A stretch of 64,000 nt of DNA from Endozoicomonas euniceicola (GCF_025562755.1 NZ_CP103300.1:2546001-2610000); one strand, 5' to 3'. Counted from the stretch's first letter, positions 44,058 through 53,824 are shown. The notes: a model not told the origin generated them from the sequence alone. Numbers and translations: made by a program.

Positions 44058-47000
44058 ATGAGCAAAACAGTTAAATCCTGCCTTCTTCTGGTATGTTTAC
44101 TTTTTAGCCTCAGACTCTATTCCAGTAATAATTTATATCCACAGCATCCGGATCTGTTTTCTTTCAGACTGGCTTCGGAAACCTGCATCTTTGATCTGGA
44201 AGGGCTGTCAACTGCGGTTCTGAACTCACTGGCCTATGCCGTAATGCCATTATTGCTGCTGATCCCCTATAAAATGGCCTATCCAGTATTTCGCCTCCCC
44301 AGGACAACAGCAGATACCATAATGTTTGGCTGGAAAATTTACTGGCCGGTATCCTGCCTGCTATACGCAGGCCGGACATTGTTTGATTACGCGCTCTATT
44401 ACAGGCGTATCGCTGCCGGACAACGCTCCCTTCCCACCACCATGCCAGTTTATATTGATGATCCGGAGTTGTCCGGAAAGCTCTATCTCCGGGTAAAAAA
44501 CGGCCATGGATCGAAGACACTGACCCTTAAGCTTCTTAAAAATGCCAACCCTTCTCTCATGGAAAGCAGCGACCTGCCACCTGTTAATGGCTGGCATGAT
44601 CTGGCTGGCCTTATGTGGAGAGAGTCTGTCGACCGCGTGGATATTACTCTTGTAAATTCATCAGAATTTCCGGGGATGAAAGAGTTATTTGTTGTCATCA
44701 ATAAAAATACCCCTTTCTCTTCAACCACTCGCATTCTATTGCCAGACACTCCCTTTGCCTGGGTGATGGATTGCTTTAGTGAATCATGCGACCACCTGGC
44801 AGAAAGTGATTCTGCCATTTACAGTCTTTTCTCATCCAGTCTGCTCATAGAGGTTATAGAGCATTCCCTGAAAAAACTGTCAGTCCCCATGGATAGCCCA
44901 CCCCATTCTCTGGAACTCCAGCCCCAACACCGTGTAAGCTCCCTGAATTCCAGTACTTTTATAGTCTCCCCACTTCAGGAAGTTTCCAATGAAGTGGGAA
45001 ACATCGTTTATTCATCAGCAGGAAGGCACCCGGGCTCAGGGTTTATTTTTCTGGCGACGCCATCAAGAACCCGGGAAACGCTGATAACCCTGAGTCAATC
45101 TGAAGATATGGCGGCCTCTATCAGTCACCAAAGTATTTTTGATACATCGTTTTTATACCGCCTGATCTCTTATACACAACTTATGCAAAACCTTTATAAC
45201 GCCGACCGGGAAACTTTGGGAACTCAGGGGACAGAAGAGGCTGTTCAGGATGTATTCCGTCCAGTCAGAACCAGTGCCATTAAATCCGTTGTAAACAGAC
45301 TACTGGCTCGCCGCCATAACAAACACTTTGATACCAATATAATTGACTTTTTAAAAAAGCTTCTGCCTCTTCATGGCCAGATCCTCTATATGAACCAGCC
45401 AACAACATCAGAGGCTGGTTTATATGAAGCCAGCCGTTGTGCAGAACAGCAGGTCGATCAACCAGAGGCTCAAAGCGCAAAGCCAAAAAAATGCACCAAA
45501 TGCCGTAAAAAAAAGCCTTTTATTCCTCCTGAGCCATCTTCCACATCACTTAAATTTGTCTGTGCTGATTGCAGGCCAAAAACACGTCCGGCTCAACCTA
45601 AGCAGAGCCTGAAAGTAGCGATGTTTGGCGACAATTCACCGGTAGCTGTCACAAAAACAATAGACCCTATAGTAGGGCCGGATACACCAAAAGCATTGAG
45701 CAAAATTTTCAAGTTTCTGGTCGATAGTAATCCAAAAGAAATAGCCAGTAATTTTGATTTCCTTTCAAGAGAACTCTTTTACCTTCTTGAAACTTTATTG
45801 CCAAAAAAAAATAACAGGGAACGTATCAATTTAGCATCAGGAGCCAATCATTTTCCGAAGTTCAAACAAAAAATGAGTGATTTATATTTTCATAGAGAAC
45901 TTGAAGATATCACTAAAATCCTTAACTGTACGATAATACTACTTCAAGCTTTCATGGAAATTGTTTATAAAGAAATACCCGTGTTTATTAAAACAACTCA
46001 TGGTGATTATGAAAGCGCAGTACCATTAAAGTCCCCTGTTACCGTTATGGCTATAATTAATAGTCTGGCAAACCATAATAATTTATTAAAAGAAATAATA
46101 GACCTGCCAGATAATGACAAGTCAAAGATTGCAAAAAAAACGGTTCAGTCTTGTATTTCATTAATGCTAAGAACCATTATTAGTTTCAATGGAATTTATC
46201 CTTATATTTTAAGTAATCCATGGAAACCTGACACTGTTCGATCCCTAAAAAACAACAAAGTCAAAAGTGAAGAAATACTATTCACTGAATTAATCAAGCA
46301 TTTCTTTGCCAAAAACAGAAAACCTATTGACGGGCTTACAACACAGGGGAAAAAGCTATTTATACTCTCTCATAGGCTGTTCTTCATGATTCATGAAAAA
46401 TTGCTCAATATTATTCCACCCGAGAACACTTACAAAGAACTTGATTTAGAAACAAGCGGCGTTATTATCACATTGTTATTTCATGTAAAATCTCATGAAG
46501 AAGATTACAGTTATGCCAACAAATTATTTTTAACATTAGATAATCTATATAAAAGAACAAAGCAGAAAGAGGTGCGAAAAAAAATAATGAACGGCGTGGA
46601 AAAGTATATACAATTCCGCTTTGTTGCCTTAGCGGAATATAAAAATATATTAAATGAAAAACCCTATAAAAATATACAGGATCATATTGATCAACTTCAT
46701 TCATTTATAGAGAAAAATGCACCTGAAGATGATTCAGTAAAAATTGTACAGCTCTTTATGATACTGGAAAAATTTAAAAAAGATTTGGATCTGTGGTCAA
46801 AACAAACAAGTGACAAAGAAAAAAAAATAGAAGGAATAATAGATACAGTTTGGCTAAATGAGGCAGAAATGCTATCTCTAAAACTCAAAAATATCGAACA
46901 ATTAAAAAAAATACATCATCTGGAGAGAAGAATACTTCACGAACATAAACACCACAAGACCGCAGAAATAGAAAGTGATGAAGAGAGTGATGAAGAGAGT

Positions 47001-47924
47001 GATGGAGAGAGTGATGGAGAGAGTGATGGAGAGAGTGATGGAGAGAACGACAGAGAAAATATTCTTACTCCAGAACAAGCGGAAAAAATAGAGAAACAGA
47101 AATGGGAAGAATCTTATTACCGGGCAGGCATAGCACTTAAAAACAAAAATTATTCAGAAGCCGAAGAGTATGCCAAAACGACAGTGAGTTTAGCAGTTGG
47201 CTATGATCAACTCATTTATGCTCACCACCTTAATATCGATATAAAAACCGCTAAAATCAAGAAATTCACAGCCAAAATACTTAGTGAACAGAAAAAAATG
47301 CGTAACTATGAAAGTATGATTTCCAATATTAAATACTCAAAGCTAGAAGAAGCGATAAGGGAAGTTAAAGGCAGGTCAGATATTAAAGGGTTAAAAGATA
47401 TTTTTAAATTACTCAGTGAAAAAAATATAAATCTTCCAAGTATTGATATGCGTTCAAGCTACCATAAATCTGCAAATAGAGTCATAGATTTATTTAAACA
47501 GATTACAAGCAGTGGCGAAGATGATAATAACTTGCAAAACCTTTTGGGCGAAATCATGACATTCAATCAATTACTATCAGAGCGTAATCAAACCACTTCA
47601 AAACAATTAAATTTAAATATAGCTTTTGCCCTTGATAATCTTGAGGAATTAACCCTCCTGATAAATAACATTTCAAATATGAAAGAAGTTTTTTTATCAG
47701 TAAAAACAAGGAGAAAAGAATATTTTAATTTAATTAATAAGGCTATTCCAGGCTACACACCAGCTACAGGTGCATCAAGCAAATCAAAAGATACTATCAG
47801 TGAAGATTTGGTTTTAGAACAGTTAAATAATATTCCCCTGGATGCCTCTCTGATCAACAAGATGGAGAGTATATCAGAGGAACTGAAAACTCATCATGCA
47901 AATACTTCGAATAAACAGGAGTAA
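44058..47924 (+). CDS. Very large lineage-restricted membrane/effector-like protein
   Basis: About 1288 residues from the ATG at 44058, after which a signal-like segment follows (KSCLLLVCLLFSLRLYS); a GTG at 43974 preceded by GGAGGAGG is an alternative start. A second hydrophobic stretch (LSSLAYAVMPLLLLIPYKMAYPVF-like, about 50-75) and a third (FGWKIYWPVSCLLYAG) suggest membrane association. A four-cysteine knuckle C-x2-C-x19-C-x2-C lies near residues 479-504 (KCTKCRKKKPF, FVCADCR). The second half is lysine-rich, helical and AT-rich, with an acidic ESDGESDG repeat. No family is recognised. Composition changes sharply at about 45.6 kb, as if two sources were fused. Confidence 0.7.
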   Translation: MSKTVKSCLLLVCLLFSLRLYSSNNLYPQHPDLFSFRLASETCIFDLEGLSTAVLNSLAYAVMPLLLLIPYKMAYPVFRLPRTTADTIMFGWKIYWPVSCLLYAGRTLFDYALYYRRIAAGQRSLPTTMPVYIDDPELSGKLYLRVKNGHGSKTLTLKLLKNANPSLMESSDLPPVNGWHDLAGLMWRESVDRVDITLVNSSEFPGMKELFVVINKNTPFSSTTRILLPDTPFAWVMDCFSESCDHLAESDSAIYSLFSSSLLIEVIEHSLKKLSVPMDSPPHSLELQPQHRVSSLNSSTFIVSPLQEVSNEVGNIVYSSAGRHPGSGFIFLATPSRTRETLITLSQSEDMAASISHQSIFDTSFLYRLISYTQLMQNLYNADRETLGTQGTEEAVQDVFRPVRTSAIKSVVNRLLARRHNKHFDTNIIDFLKKLLPLHGQILYMNQPTTSEAGLYEASRCAEQQVDQPEAQSAKPKKCTKCRKKKPFIPPEPSSTSLKFVCADCRPKTRPAQPKQSLKVAMFGDNSPVAVTKTIDPIVGPDTPKALSKIFKFLVDSNPKEIASNFDFLSRELFYLLETLLPKKNNRERINLASGANHFPKFKQKMSDLYFHRELEDITKILNCTIILLQAFMEIVYKEIPVFIKTTHGDYESAVPLKSPVTVMAIINSLANHNNLLKEIIDLPDNDKSKIAKKTVQSCISLMLRTIISFNGIYPYILSNPWKPDTVRSLKNNKVKSEEILFTELIKHFFAKNRKPIDGLTTQGKKLFILSHRLFFMIHEKLLNIIPPENTYKELDLETSGVIITLLFHVKSHEEDYSYANKLFLTLDNLYKRTKQKEVRKKIMNGVEKYIQFRFVALAEYKNILNEKPYKNIQDHIDQLHSFIEKNAPEDDSVKIVQLFMILEKFKKDLDLWSKQTSDKEKKIEGIIDTVWLNEAEMLSLKLKNIEQLKKIHHLERRILHEHKHHKTAEIESDEESDEESDGESDGESDGESDGENDRENILTPEQAEKIEKQKWEESYYRAGIALKNKNYSEAEEYAKTTVSLAVGYDQLIYAHHLNIDIKTAKIKKFTAKILSEQKKMRNYESMISNIKYSKLEEAIREVKGRSDIKGLKDIFKLLSEKNINLPSIDMRSSYHKSANRVIDLFKQITSSGEDDNNLQNLLGEIMTFNQLLSERNQTTSKQLNLNIAFALDNLEELTLLINNISNMKEVFLSVKTRRKEYFNLINKAIPGYTPATGASSKSKDTISEDLVLEQLNNIPLDASLINKMESISEELKTHHANTSNKQE
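46974..47049 (+). repeat. 12-bp tandem repeat encoding ESDG/ESDE
   Basis: About six copies of GAGAGTGATGGA or the GAA variant, in frame inside the large protein gene, giving an acidic low-complexity tract. Copy number could vary between strains by slippage. Confidence 0.85.
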
Positions 47925-47964
47925 CCTGAATTTTACACACCGAACTTGTCGAGGCGTGATGTTT

Positions 47965-48110
47965 CTATCCTTCGATTGTCTTGCCCTATCCATTGCCCAT
48001 GCAGGCAGGCATTCTCTTGTAACAAGGCTTGACTACAAAGCAAAGCAGTCAGGAAAGCATCAGGTGAATATAGACCAGTGGCTTACGTCTTCACTGGCAC
48101 TCAACCCGGG
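47965..48110 (+). pseudogene. TnpB fragment
   Basis: One frame gives ALSIAHAGRHSLVTRLDYKA then KQSGKHQVNIDQWLTSS, matching residues 284-321 of the TnpB at 8913 (IADAGWHSLITKLEYKAK...KIDQWFASS) with many substitutions. No element ends are near. It is an old remnant of an IS200/IS605 or IS607 insertion. Confidence 0.7.
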
Positions 48111-48119
48111 CTGGGTTGT

Positions 48120-49523
48120 TTAAAAACGGTTTTTTAAGGCATTAAAATGACTTTGCCCTAATCGAATAACCTTCACCAACTCATCAACACTGTAAGCGTC
48201 AAATTTGTTCGCATTATTAATCAGAGAGGGTGACAGACCTTCTCTCATCAGTAGTCCGTTAACCAGAATGCACCCAATTGTTCTGGCATTACCATCTCTG
48301 AATGGGTGGGTAAACTGGATATTTCGGCAAACTTTGGCAATACAGGCAATCTTCTGTGATTCCTGTTCCACGCCCTGATTGGGTGACTCTTTTATTTGTT
48401 GCAGCTCTGCTTCAAAAGTCTGGCAAAACTCGTTCGATAATTGAAAGCCTCTGTTGTTCTTATGGTCATGCAGAACCCTCAACTGCTGACTTTCACGTAG
48501 TCCTATTTCAGGGTATTTGTTCTGACTGGCTACTTCCCGAACCTCACCAAGCCCCTTTTCGGTAAAATTCTCAGCCCTGTCGTAGTTGTTGTTGTTTACT
48601 AAATCGCAACTAGTTTCTTCTTCCTTAAGCTCGTCACTAATAATGTTGCCGCTTTTGCTGGAAAGCACGTCAGATGTTGCCAACCGGTAAATCTGTTTAA
48701 TTTTATCGATGTCGAGTTTGCCGCTGCCGAGTATATCACCGACGCTTCTGAATGCCTTTAACATAGCAGCTGCGTACCCTGGCTCATCTTCATAGCAAAA
48801 CATTTTTAAACCGTACTTTTTCCAATCTCCTTCATCGATAAAAAGTCTGTATAGCTGCTCTACCCGGAAACCCTTGCACAGCTCCGAACTGTCAAGCATG
48901 TCCTGAACTTTGAATGACTCCTGTTGGGCGTTGTAAATGCCTTTTAGAAGCGATAGCAATCGGCTGGAAACAGAGTGTTTGCCACTTTCTATATCACCAA
49001 TAGCCTTTTTTATTTCCTTCAGGTTCATCTCCGAAAGAAGAATGCTGCAAGCTTTAAGCATGAATAACTTTGTCCCACCTGTATGCTGATGGTATTCAGG
49101 CGGATGCTCGACAAAGTAAATCAGCTCATCACACCTCTCAAGGATATTCTCGTGGCTGGCCTGATGCATCGGCTCTGAATCATAAGGTAACAGATATTGA
49201 TCCAGTCGTTTTACAAAAACACTTAACCATTGACCCCACCTCTTCTGGATATCTGTACGTCTAACTAACTCACAATAAGTCCGACTTCTATTTACATACT
49301 CCTTAAAAGAATGATCAAAATGCTTGAAATCTTCAAAAGATAAATTGGCTATCTTCCTTTCGTTCAACTTTTTACTCAACATTTGGAGTTGATCCGATGG
49401 CTCCCTGTCAATTGCGCTGGGCTGACAATAACCAAAGACGAACCTCCGTTGATCCGGTGCGTGACAAAATCTGGCCTGCTCACCGTTTATTGGAGCTATC
49501 AAGTTGCGAATTGAACTAATCAT
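48120..49523 (-). CDS. Fic-domain protein with variant motif
   Basis: 467 residues. The C-terminal quarter is a Fic domain with H406 in THPFRDGNARTIG; the canonical motif is HPFx(D/E)GN(G/K)R, so the glycine or lysine is alanine and the later arginine is missing, while the catalytic histidine and phosphate-anchor residues remain. Fic proteins transfer AMP, other nucleotides or phosphocholine to host or self proteins. The long N-terminal region (about 380 residues, helical) matches nothing I know, as is common in secreted effectors. No antitoxin partner and no inhibitory (S/T)xxxE(G/N) helix are evident. Confidence 0.85.
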   Translation of the reverse strand: MISSIRNLIAPINGEQARFCHAPDQRRFVFGYCQPSAIDREPSDQLQMLSKKLNERKIANLSFEDFKHFDHSFKEYVNRSRTYCELVRRTDIQKRWGQWLSVFVKRLDQYLLPYDSEPMHQASHENILERCDELIYFVEHPPEYHQHTGGTKLFMLKACSILLSEMNLKEIKKAIGDIESGKHSVSSRLLSLLKGIYNAQQESFKVQDMLDSSELCKGFRVEQLYRLFIDEGDWKKYGLKMFCYEDEPGYAAAMLKAFRSVGDILGSGKLDIDKIKQIYRLATSDVLSSKSGNIISDELKEEETSCDLVNNNNYDRAENFTEKGLGEVREVASQNKYPEIGLRESQQLRVLHDHKNNRGFQLSNEFCQTFEAELQQIKESPNQGVEQESQKIACIAKVCRNIQFTHPFRDGNARTIGCILVNGLLMREGLSPSLINNANKFDAYSVDELVKVIRLGQSHFNALKNRF

Positions 49524-49558
49524 TTGTCCCTTCCTGACTCATTAAGGGTTTCAGGGGG

Positions 49559-49783
49559 TTAACCCGAAAGCAACCCCAGAAATCCGGACAGAGAGGCTTT
49601 TCCTCTATGTCCTGTTACAATATGTACTTCGTCACACCCTGCCTGATCCTTAAGGCCGATACCCATTTTTTCACAGACAGACTCTCTCAGCTGTTGAGTC
49701 ATTTTCTGTACGTCATCCTTGTTCAGGTCGAGGTCTGTCTGCCTGCTCGCTCCAGTGGCCTGTAGAGCCCATGCTTCAGCAGC
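49559..49783 (-). pseudogene. Short C-terminal remnant of an unknown protein
   Basis: A frame without a good start reads QTDLDLNKDDVQKMTQQLRE, SVCEKMGIGLKDQAGCDEVH and IVTGHRGKASLSGFLGL to a stop at 49559. From the ATG at 49702 it would be a 47-residue peptide. An upstream stop and lack of a binding site suggest the tail of a lost gene. Confidence 0.4.
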
Positions 49784-49809
49784 TCAAACATTGCCCACCG
49801 GAGAGGATA

Positions 49810-50271
49810 TCAAGAGGGGTGTGGCCAATGACGCAGAAGTGCTTCGTTAGACAGCTCATCTGCCACTGGCCCGATGAGTTCAACGGGTTGATGACAGGCT
49901 GAAAAAACATCCTGCCCGGAGAGGCCAATGCCCGGTCCGGCGATCTGTCGCAATACTTCTGCACTGCCACCATAAACCACCCTGCGAATACCTGCCCAGT
50001 AAATGGCTCCGGCACACATGGCACAGGGTTCGGTACTGGTATACAAGGTACACTCCTGCAAAACATCAGAGGCTAACTGATGGCTGGCATGACTGACCAG
50101 ATTCAGTTCAGCGTGTCGGGTCGCGTCATTTTCAGATATGACGGTATTTTCCGCTTCTAACAGAACCTTATCGTCGTGTACCAGAAGGGCACCAAAGGGA
50201 TGATTCCCTTTATCCATTGCATGGTTTGCCAATTCGATAGTCCGGGAAATATAGCGGCTATGCTCACTCAT
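49810..50271 (-). CDS. Nucleoside/guanine deaminase (CDA fold)
   Basis: 153 residues from the ATG at 50271. Zinc deaminase with HAE (ATRHAELNLV) holding the proton-shuttle glutamate and PCAMCAG (STEPCAMCAGAIYWAG) holding two zinc cysteines. The GNHPFGALLV and YGGS elements and the size match guanine deaminase/TadA-like enzymes of the guaD type; cytoplasmic purine base or nucleoside deamination is likely. It would complement the salvage genes in the window. The tail after about residue 130 is short. Confidence 0.85.
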   Translation of the reverse strand: MSEHSRYISRTIELANHAMDKGNHPFGALLVHDDKVLLEAENTVISENDATRHAELNLVSHASHQLASDVLQECTLYTSTEPCAMCAGAIYWAGIRRVVYGGSAEVLRQIAGPGIGLSGQDVFSACHQPVELIGPVADELSNEALLRHWPHPS

Positions 50272-50319
50272 AAGGCTCAACTCAGTCTGTTGCAAAAGAT
50301 GAATATACGCAGACTGAGT

Positions 50320-51225
50320 TTAGTTCTGATTTTCTGACAGTCGCCCCTCTGAATCAGTTTTCGACGACTTTAATGCAACAAGATTACCTGCACCAATAAA
50401 GGTGACACCCAGCAGCGCAATAAGACTCCACTGATAGCTTTCCATCAGCGAAGACAGGCAAAGGGCAATGACCGGGTAAACGACATCAATAAAGGCAGCC
50501 CGGTGCGCCCCGATTCTGCGAATCAGTAGAACATACGATGACAAAGCACCTACCGACCCAAAGACGGCCAGATAGACGAGAGAACCTATGTACGCTGAAG
50601 ATAAACTGAATTCCGGCATAATACCCTGTACTAAAGCTATGAAGGCCACCGTTGCAGAACCATAAAACATATTCAGCGTGACCGTTGGCAGCATGGGCAA
50701 ATTATCTTCTTCGTTCCGTTCACAGGCGACGCAACCAAAGGAAAGCAACAGTGAAGCCAGAATAGCTTCCAGCACCCCCCTGCCAGCGGAGCCGATCAAC
50801 GTTTGAGCATCCAACTTCGGTAGCATCAGCAGTAAAACACCAGCGCTCGCCAGAATTCCACCTGCCACGATCTTTGCCTCAACGGGCTTTGCCAGCCATA
50901 GACGCCTGATTATCACGTTAAAGTACAAGACACTGGTGCTTAATACGGCGACCAGCCCGCTGGTAATATACCGTTCACTTTCATAGACCAGCCAATAAGA
51001 AATGCCACACAGGCAGGCACCCTGTACAAACAGCCGAAAATGCTGGGAAACGGTTAAACGCGGAAATCCGGTTCGCAGGCAACAGTAAACCGCCAGCATA
51101 ACGGCAGCCAGAAGAAAGCGGTAAAACACCGACCATAGACTGTTAACACCTAACTGGAAGGTAATGGCGAACCAGGTTGACCCCCAGATCAGGGAACAAA
51201 GCAAAAACAGCAAAACTGTGTTCAT
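50320..51225 (-). CDS. EamA/DMT-family transporter
   Basis: 301 residues with ten predicted transmembrane helices in two EamA repeats. The first begins LLFLLCSLIWGSTWFAITFQ (the SLIWGS motif of the family) and the second has LVYLAVFGSVGALSSYVLLI and VIALCLSSLMESYQWSLIAL. An inner-membrane exporter of metabolites or amino acids; substrate unknown. Near the deaminase on the same strand with a 48-base gap, so co-transcription is possible. Confidence 0.9.
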   Translation of the reverse strand: MNTVLLFLLCSLIWGSTWFAITFQLGVNSLWSVFYRFLLAAVMLAVYCCLRTGFPRLTVSQHFRLFVQGACLCGISYWLVYESERYITSGLVAVLSTSVLYFNVIIRRLWLAKPVEAKIVAGGILASAGVLLLMLPKLDAQTLIGSAGRGVLEAILASLLLSFGCVACERNEEDNLPMLPTVTLNMFYGSATVAFIALVQGIMPEFSLSSAYIGSLVYLAVFGSVGALSSYVLLIRRIGAHRAAFIDVVYPVIALCLSSLMESYQWSLIALLGVTFIGAGNLVALKSSKTDSEGRLSENQN

Positions 51226-51248
51226 GATCTGACCTCAAAAAAAGCTCC

Positions 51249-52325
51249 TCAAGGAAGAGAAAATAATACTGTACGACCTCCCCCCCGGTTACAGAATCTT
51301 AAGGTGCCTTCGGCAGGGGCATCGCTGGCCAGCTCGTTAGGGTTAAGGTCAGCACGGAGCCGTGCCAGCTCTCCCTTCATAAGCTCTGTGTTGACTTTAT
51401 CTCCTGAAGGGTCAATGACACGGTCGAGGTCGATGACAAAATCAAGGCCGATCAAAGAGCTGCCAGAAAAGTAAACTTTATTTTCGTAAAGGCTCCAGCC
51501 CTTTATAAACAGCTTTGTATCCTGAAGAAAATACGCTGGCCGAGATTTTTTCAAGTCCAGAAACAGTTTATCGGTCAAGGCGTCTTTCATAAGGATATCG
51601 AAACACTCCTCAACTGACTGTCCGCTATTTATCTCGGCGCAATGGTAATAGAGAAGCTGAGGCTGCCTGTTCGGACTGGTCGTCACAGAAAGCGCGATAT
51701 GGTTTTGTTTATCCGGCTGATTCTCTATATAGCCTGCTCTACAATCAGGATAACCTTGTGACGCAAAGAAATTTTTCAGCCATTGAATGAGATGCCCGCT
51801 ATTTTCCTGCACAAACTGCCCGGGCTGACCTAGAGAAAACGTGCTGGCAGGGTAAGGGCATTTGAAATTTTCCACCTGTTGCGCGTCGTTTACTAAACAG
51901 CCATTTCCGGAACACTCCAGCGGCAAATTATCAGCCAGCTTGATTTTATCGGTAAACGTGTTTCCCCCGAGTACTGAAGGGCTGACGGGAGTCTGGCAGA
52001 TTGAGCATTTCTGGCGACGCTCCAGGGCGGACCTGATGCAATGCTCATGATAGAGGTGATAACAGGGTAGAACTGTCAAGGGAAGAGAAAAGTTTGAGCC
52101 GCTGGCAACCATGGGCTCAATGCAAATGGGACAGTTATCACCAATACTCTCCATAACCTTCATCGCATACCTGGCCACAGAAACCCTATGACCATTGAAT
52201 TTAACATTACGAAAAGCACCCGTAGCATTCGCACTTTCATTGGTTCTGGTTCCGACGCCGCCTGCATCGACAGATTCTCCCATTCCAGAAGAGCATTGCG
52301 ACTGTGTAGGCCTTGTTGCTTCCAT
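51249..52325 (-). CDS. RING-H2 finger protein (candidate ubiquitin-ligase effector)
   Basis: 358 residues, ATG at 52325 preceded by GGAAGG. Residues 65-110 form a complete RING-H2 finger: C65-x2-C68-x19-C88-x-H90-x2-H93-x2-C96-x10-C107-x2-C110 (CPICIEP, LPCYHLYHEHC, KCSICQTPV). This is a eukaryotic zinc fold that recruits E2 ubiquitin enzymes. The first 60 residues are polar and Ser/Gly/Thr-rich, as in secretion signals of type III or IV effectors; the C-terminal 240 residues match nothing known. Bacteria lack ubiquitin, so it should act inside a host cell. Delivery is inferred, not seen. Confidence 0.85.
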   Translation of the reverse strand: MEATRPTQSQCSSGMGESVDAGGVGTRTNESANATGAFRNVKFNGHRVSVARYAMKVMESIGDNCPICIEPMVASGSNFSLPLTVLPCYHLYHEHCIRSALERRQKCSICQTPVSPSVLGGNTFTDKIKLADNLPLECSGNGCLVNDAQQVENFKCPYPASTFSLGQPGQFVQENSGHLIQWLKNFFASQGYPDCRAGYIENQPDKQNHIALSVTTSPNRQPQLLYYHCAEINSGQSVEECFDILMKDALTDKLFLDLKKSRPAYFLQDTKLFIKGWSLYENKVYFSGSSLIGLDFVIDLDRVIDPSGDKVNTELMKGELARLRADLNPNELASDAPAEGTLRFCNRGGGRTVLFSLP

Positions 52326-52407
52326 TGCATCCTTCCTTTTCCATGAGATGGATCATTCAAAAGCCTTGGACGGTCAGGCGGCATAAAAGTTCACCGGCTT
52401 TTGAATA

Positions 52408-52887
52408 TCAGTGCAAGGAAGGCGTCACCTCTGGCTGATGCGCCGCTGGTTCGGTTTCACCCTGAAAAATAACCTGCAACTCATGACACTCATTCAGCAA
52501 CCACTTTTTCGCTTCAGTGGTCATATCCAGAAAATCGTAAAACTGGTCGTAAGTCACGCCTTTGGTGGTAATCAGGGCATCGCTGGACACCAGCAGCGCT
52601 CCGCCATTGTCCATGATTTCCATAAACAGCTTCATGGTGGGCAGAGAAGCGTTAAACCGCCCCAGTTCAGCATTCAGTTTCATAACAGTGGACAGTTTTA
52701 AATCTATTTCGGTACTGAACAGAATGCCATAAGGCTCGATAAACAAGCGGCTGTCGAGCACACCGTCCAACTGTTGTAGAGCCGAAATATGCAGGCCATC
52801 ACAGCGGTCGCACATCCAGAACTCGTAACCGGCCTGTCTCAGCCAGGCTTCAATCTGTGCGACGTCCGGTATTAAAAGTTCATGCAT
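52408..52887 (-). CDS. YbjN-domain protein
   Basis: 159 residues of the YbjN/T3SS-chaperone-like alpha/beta fold, with QIEAWLRQAGYEFWMCDRCD, GLHISALQQLDGVLDSRLFI and the conserved YDQFYDFLDMTTEAKKWLL segment. Family members include sensory regulators and proteins like secretion chaperones. It lies just after the RING-H2 gene on the same strand; a chaperone role for that protein is conceivable but unsupported beyond proximity. Confidence 0.7.
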   Translation of the reverse strand: MHELLIPDVAQIEAWLRQAGYEFWMCDRCDGLHISALQQLDGVLDSRLFIEPYGILFSTEIDLKLSTVMKLNAELGRFNASLPTMKLFMEIMDNGGALLVSSDALITTKGVTYDQFYDFLDMTTEAKKWLLNECHELQVIFQGETEPAAHQPEVTPSLH

Positions 52888-53011
52888 GCAACAGAGTCCT
52901 GTAAAAGGGTGTTATTGGGAAGGCGCAGACCATACCTGATTTTCTCAGCAGAGGCGATAGCAAATAATTTCTGTTACACTGCGCGCCCAGATTATGTAAT
53001 AAGGCTTTGCT

Positions 53012-53824
53012 ATGCGTTTTCTGGATCAAGTCCGTGCTGCTATGCGCAAAAATAACTCTCTCATTTGCGTTGGCCTCGACCCTCTGCCTGAAAAATTCCC
53101 GGCTCATCTTCAAGAGCTGGATCAATCTGTTTTTGAGTTCAACAAGTACATCATTGATGCCACTCATGACCTGGTCTGTGCCTATAAGCCCCAGGCTGCT
53201 CATTACCACGCTCTTGGTGCAGAAGACCAGCTACTGATGACCATTGAGTACATCAAAGACAACTATCCGGACATTCCGGTTATTCTTGACTCCAAACGGG
53301 GTGATATTGGCAGCACCGCTGACCAGTATGCCAGGGAAGCCTTTGAGCGCTATGGTGCTGATGCCGTTACCATTAACCCTTATATGGGCATTGATACGGT
53401 AGAACCCTTCACCCGTTATGAAGATAAAGGCACCATTGTGCTGTGCCGTACATCCAATCCGGGCGCAGGTGCTATCCAGAACCTGAAGGTCGGTAACCAG
53501 TTCCTGTATGAGGTCATTGCTGAAACCGCCATGAAAGACTGGAACAGCAATAACAACATCATGCTGGTTGTTGGAGCCACCAACCCGGACGAGCTGAAGC
53601 GTATTCGTGCAATTACTGGCGACATGACTTTCCTGGTTCCGGGGCTGGGTGCTCAGGGTGGTGATGTTCAAGCGACGGTTAAAAGCGGTCTGAACCGTGA
53701 AGGTGAAGGCATTATCGTTAACTCATCCCGTGGCATTATCTACGCGGGTAACGATGAGAATTTCGCCGAAGCTGCCCGTACAGCAACTATCGAGCTGCGC
53801 GATCAAGTGAACCAGCACCGATAA
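53012..53824 (+). CDS. pyrF: Orotidine 5'-phosphate decarboxylase
   Basis: 270 residues, the longer (type 2) form. Last step of UMP synthesis in the cytoplasm. Starts RFLDQVRAAMRKNNSLICVG with the catalytic cluster ILDSKRGDIGSTADQYA (K and D of the D-K-D array), PYMGIDTVEPF, and the substrate-phosphate loop FLVPGLGAQGGD. Intact, on its own promoter region. Confidence 0.96.
   Translation: MRFLDQVRAAMRKNNSLICVGLDPLPEKFPAHLQELDQSVFEFNKYIIDATHDLVCAYKPQAAHYHALGAEDQLLMTIEYIKDNYPDIPVILDSKRGDIGSTADQYAREAFERYGADAVTINPYMGIDTVEPFTRYEDKGTIVLCRTSNPGAGAIQNLKVGNQFLYEVIAETAMKDWNSNNNIMLVVGATNPDELKRIRAITGDMTFLVPGLGAQGGDVQATVKSGLNREGEGIIVNSSRGIIYAGNDENFAEAARTATIELRDQVNQHR

Noticed and set aside
46974..47049. 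CRISPR-like repeat
   Set aside because: The repeats are contiguous 12-mers without spacers and stay in frame as an acidic tract.
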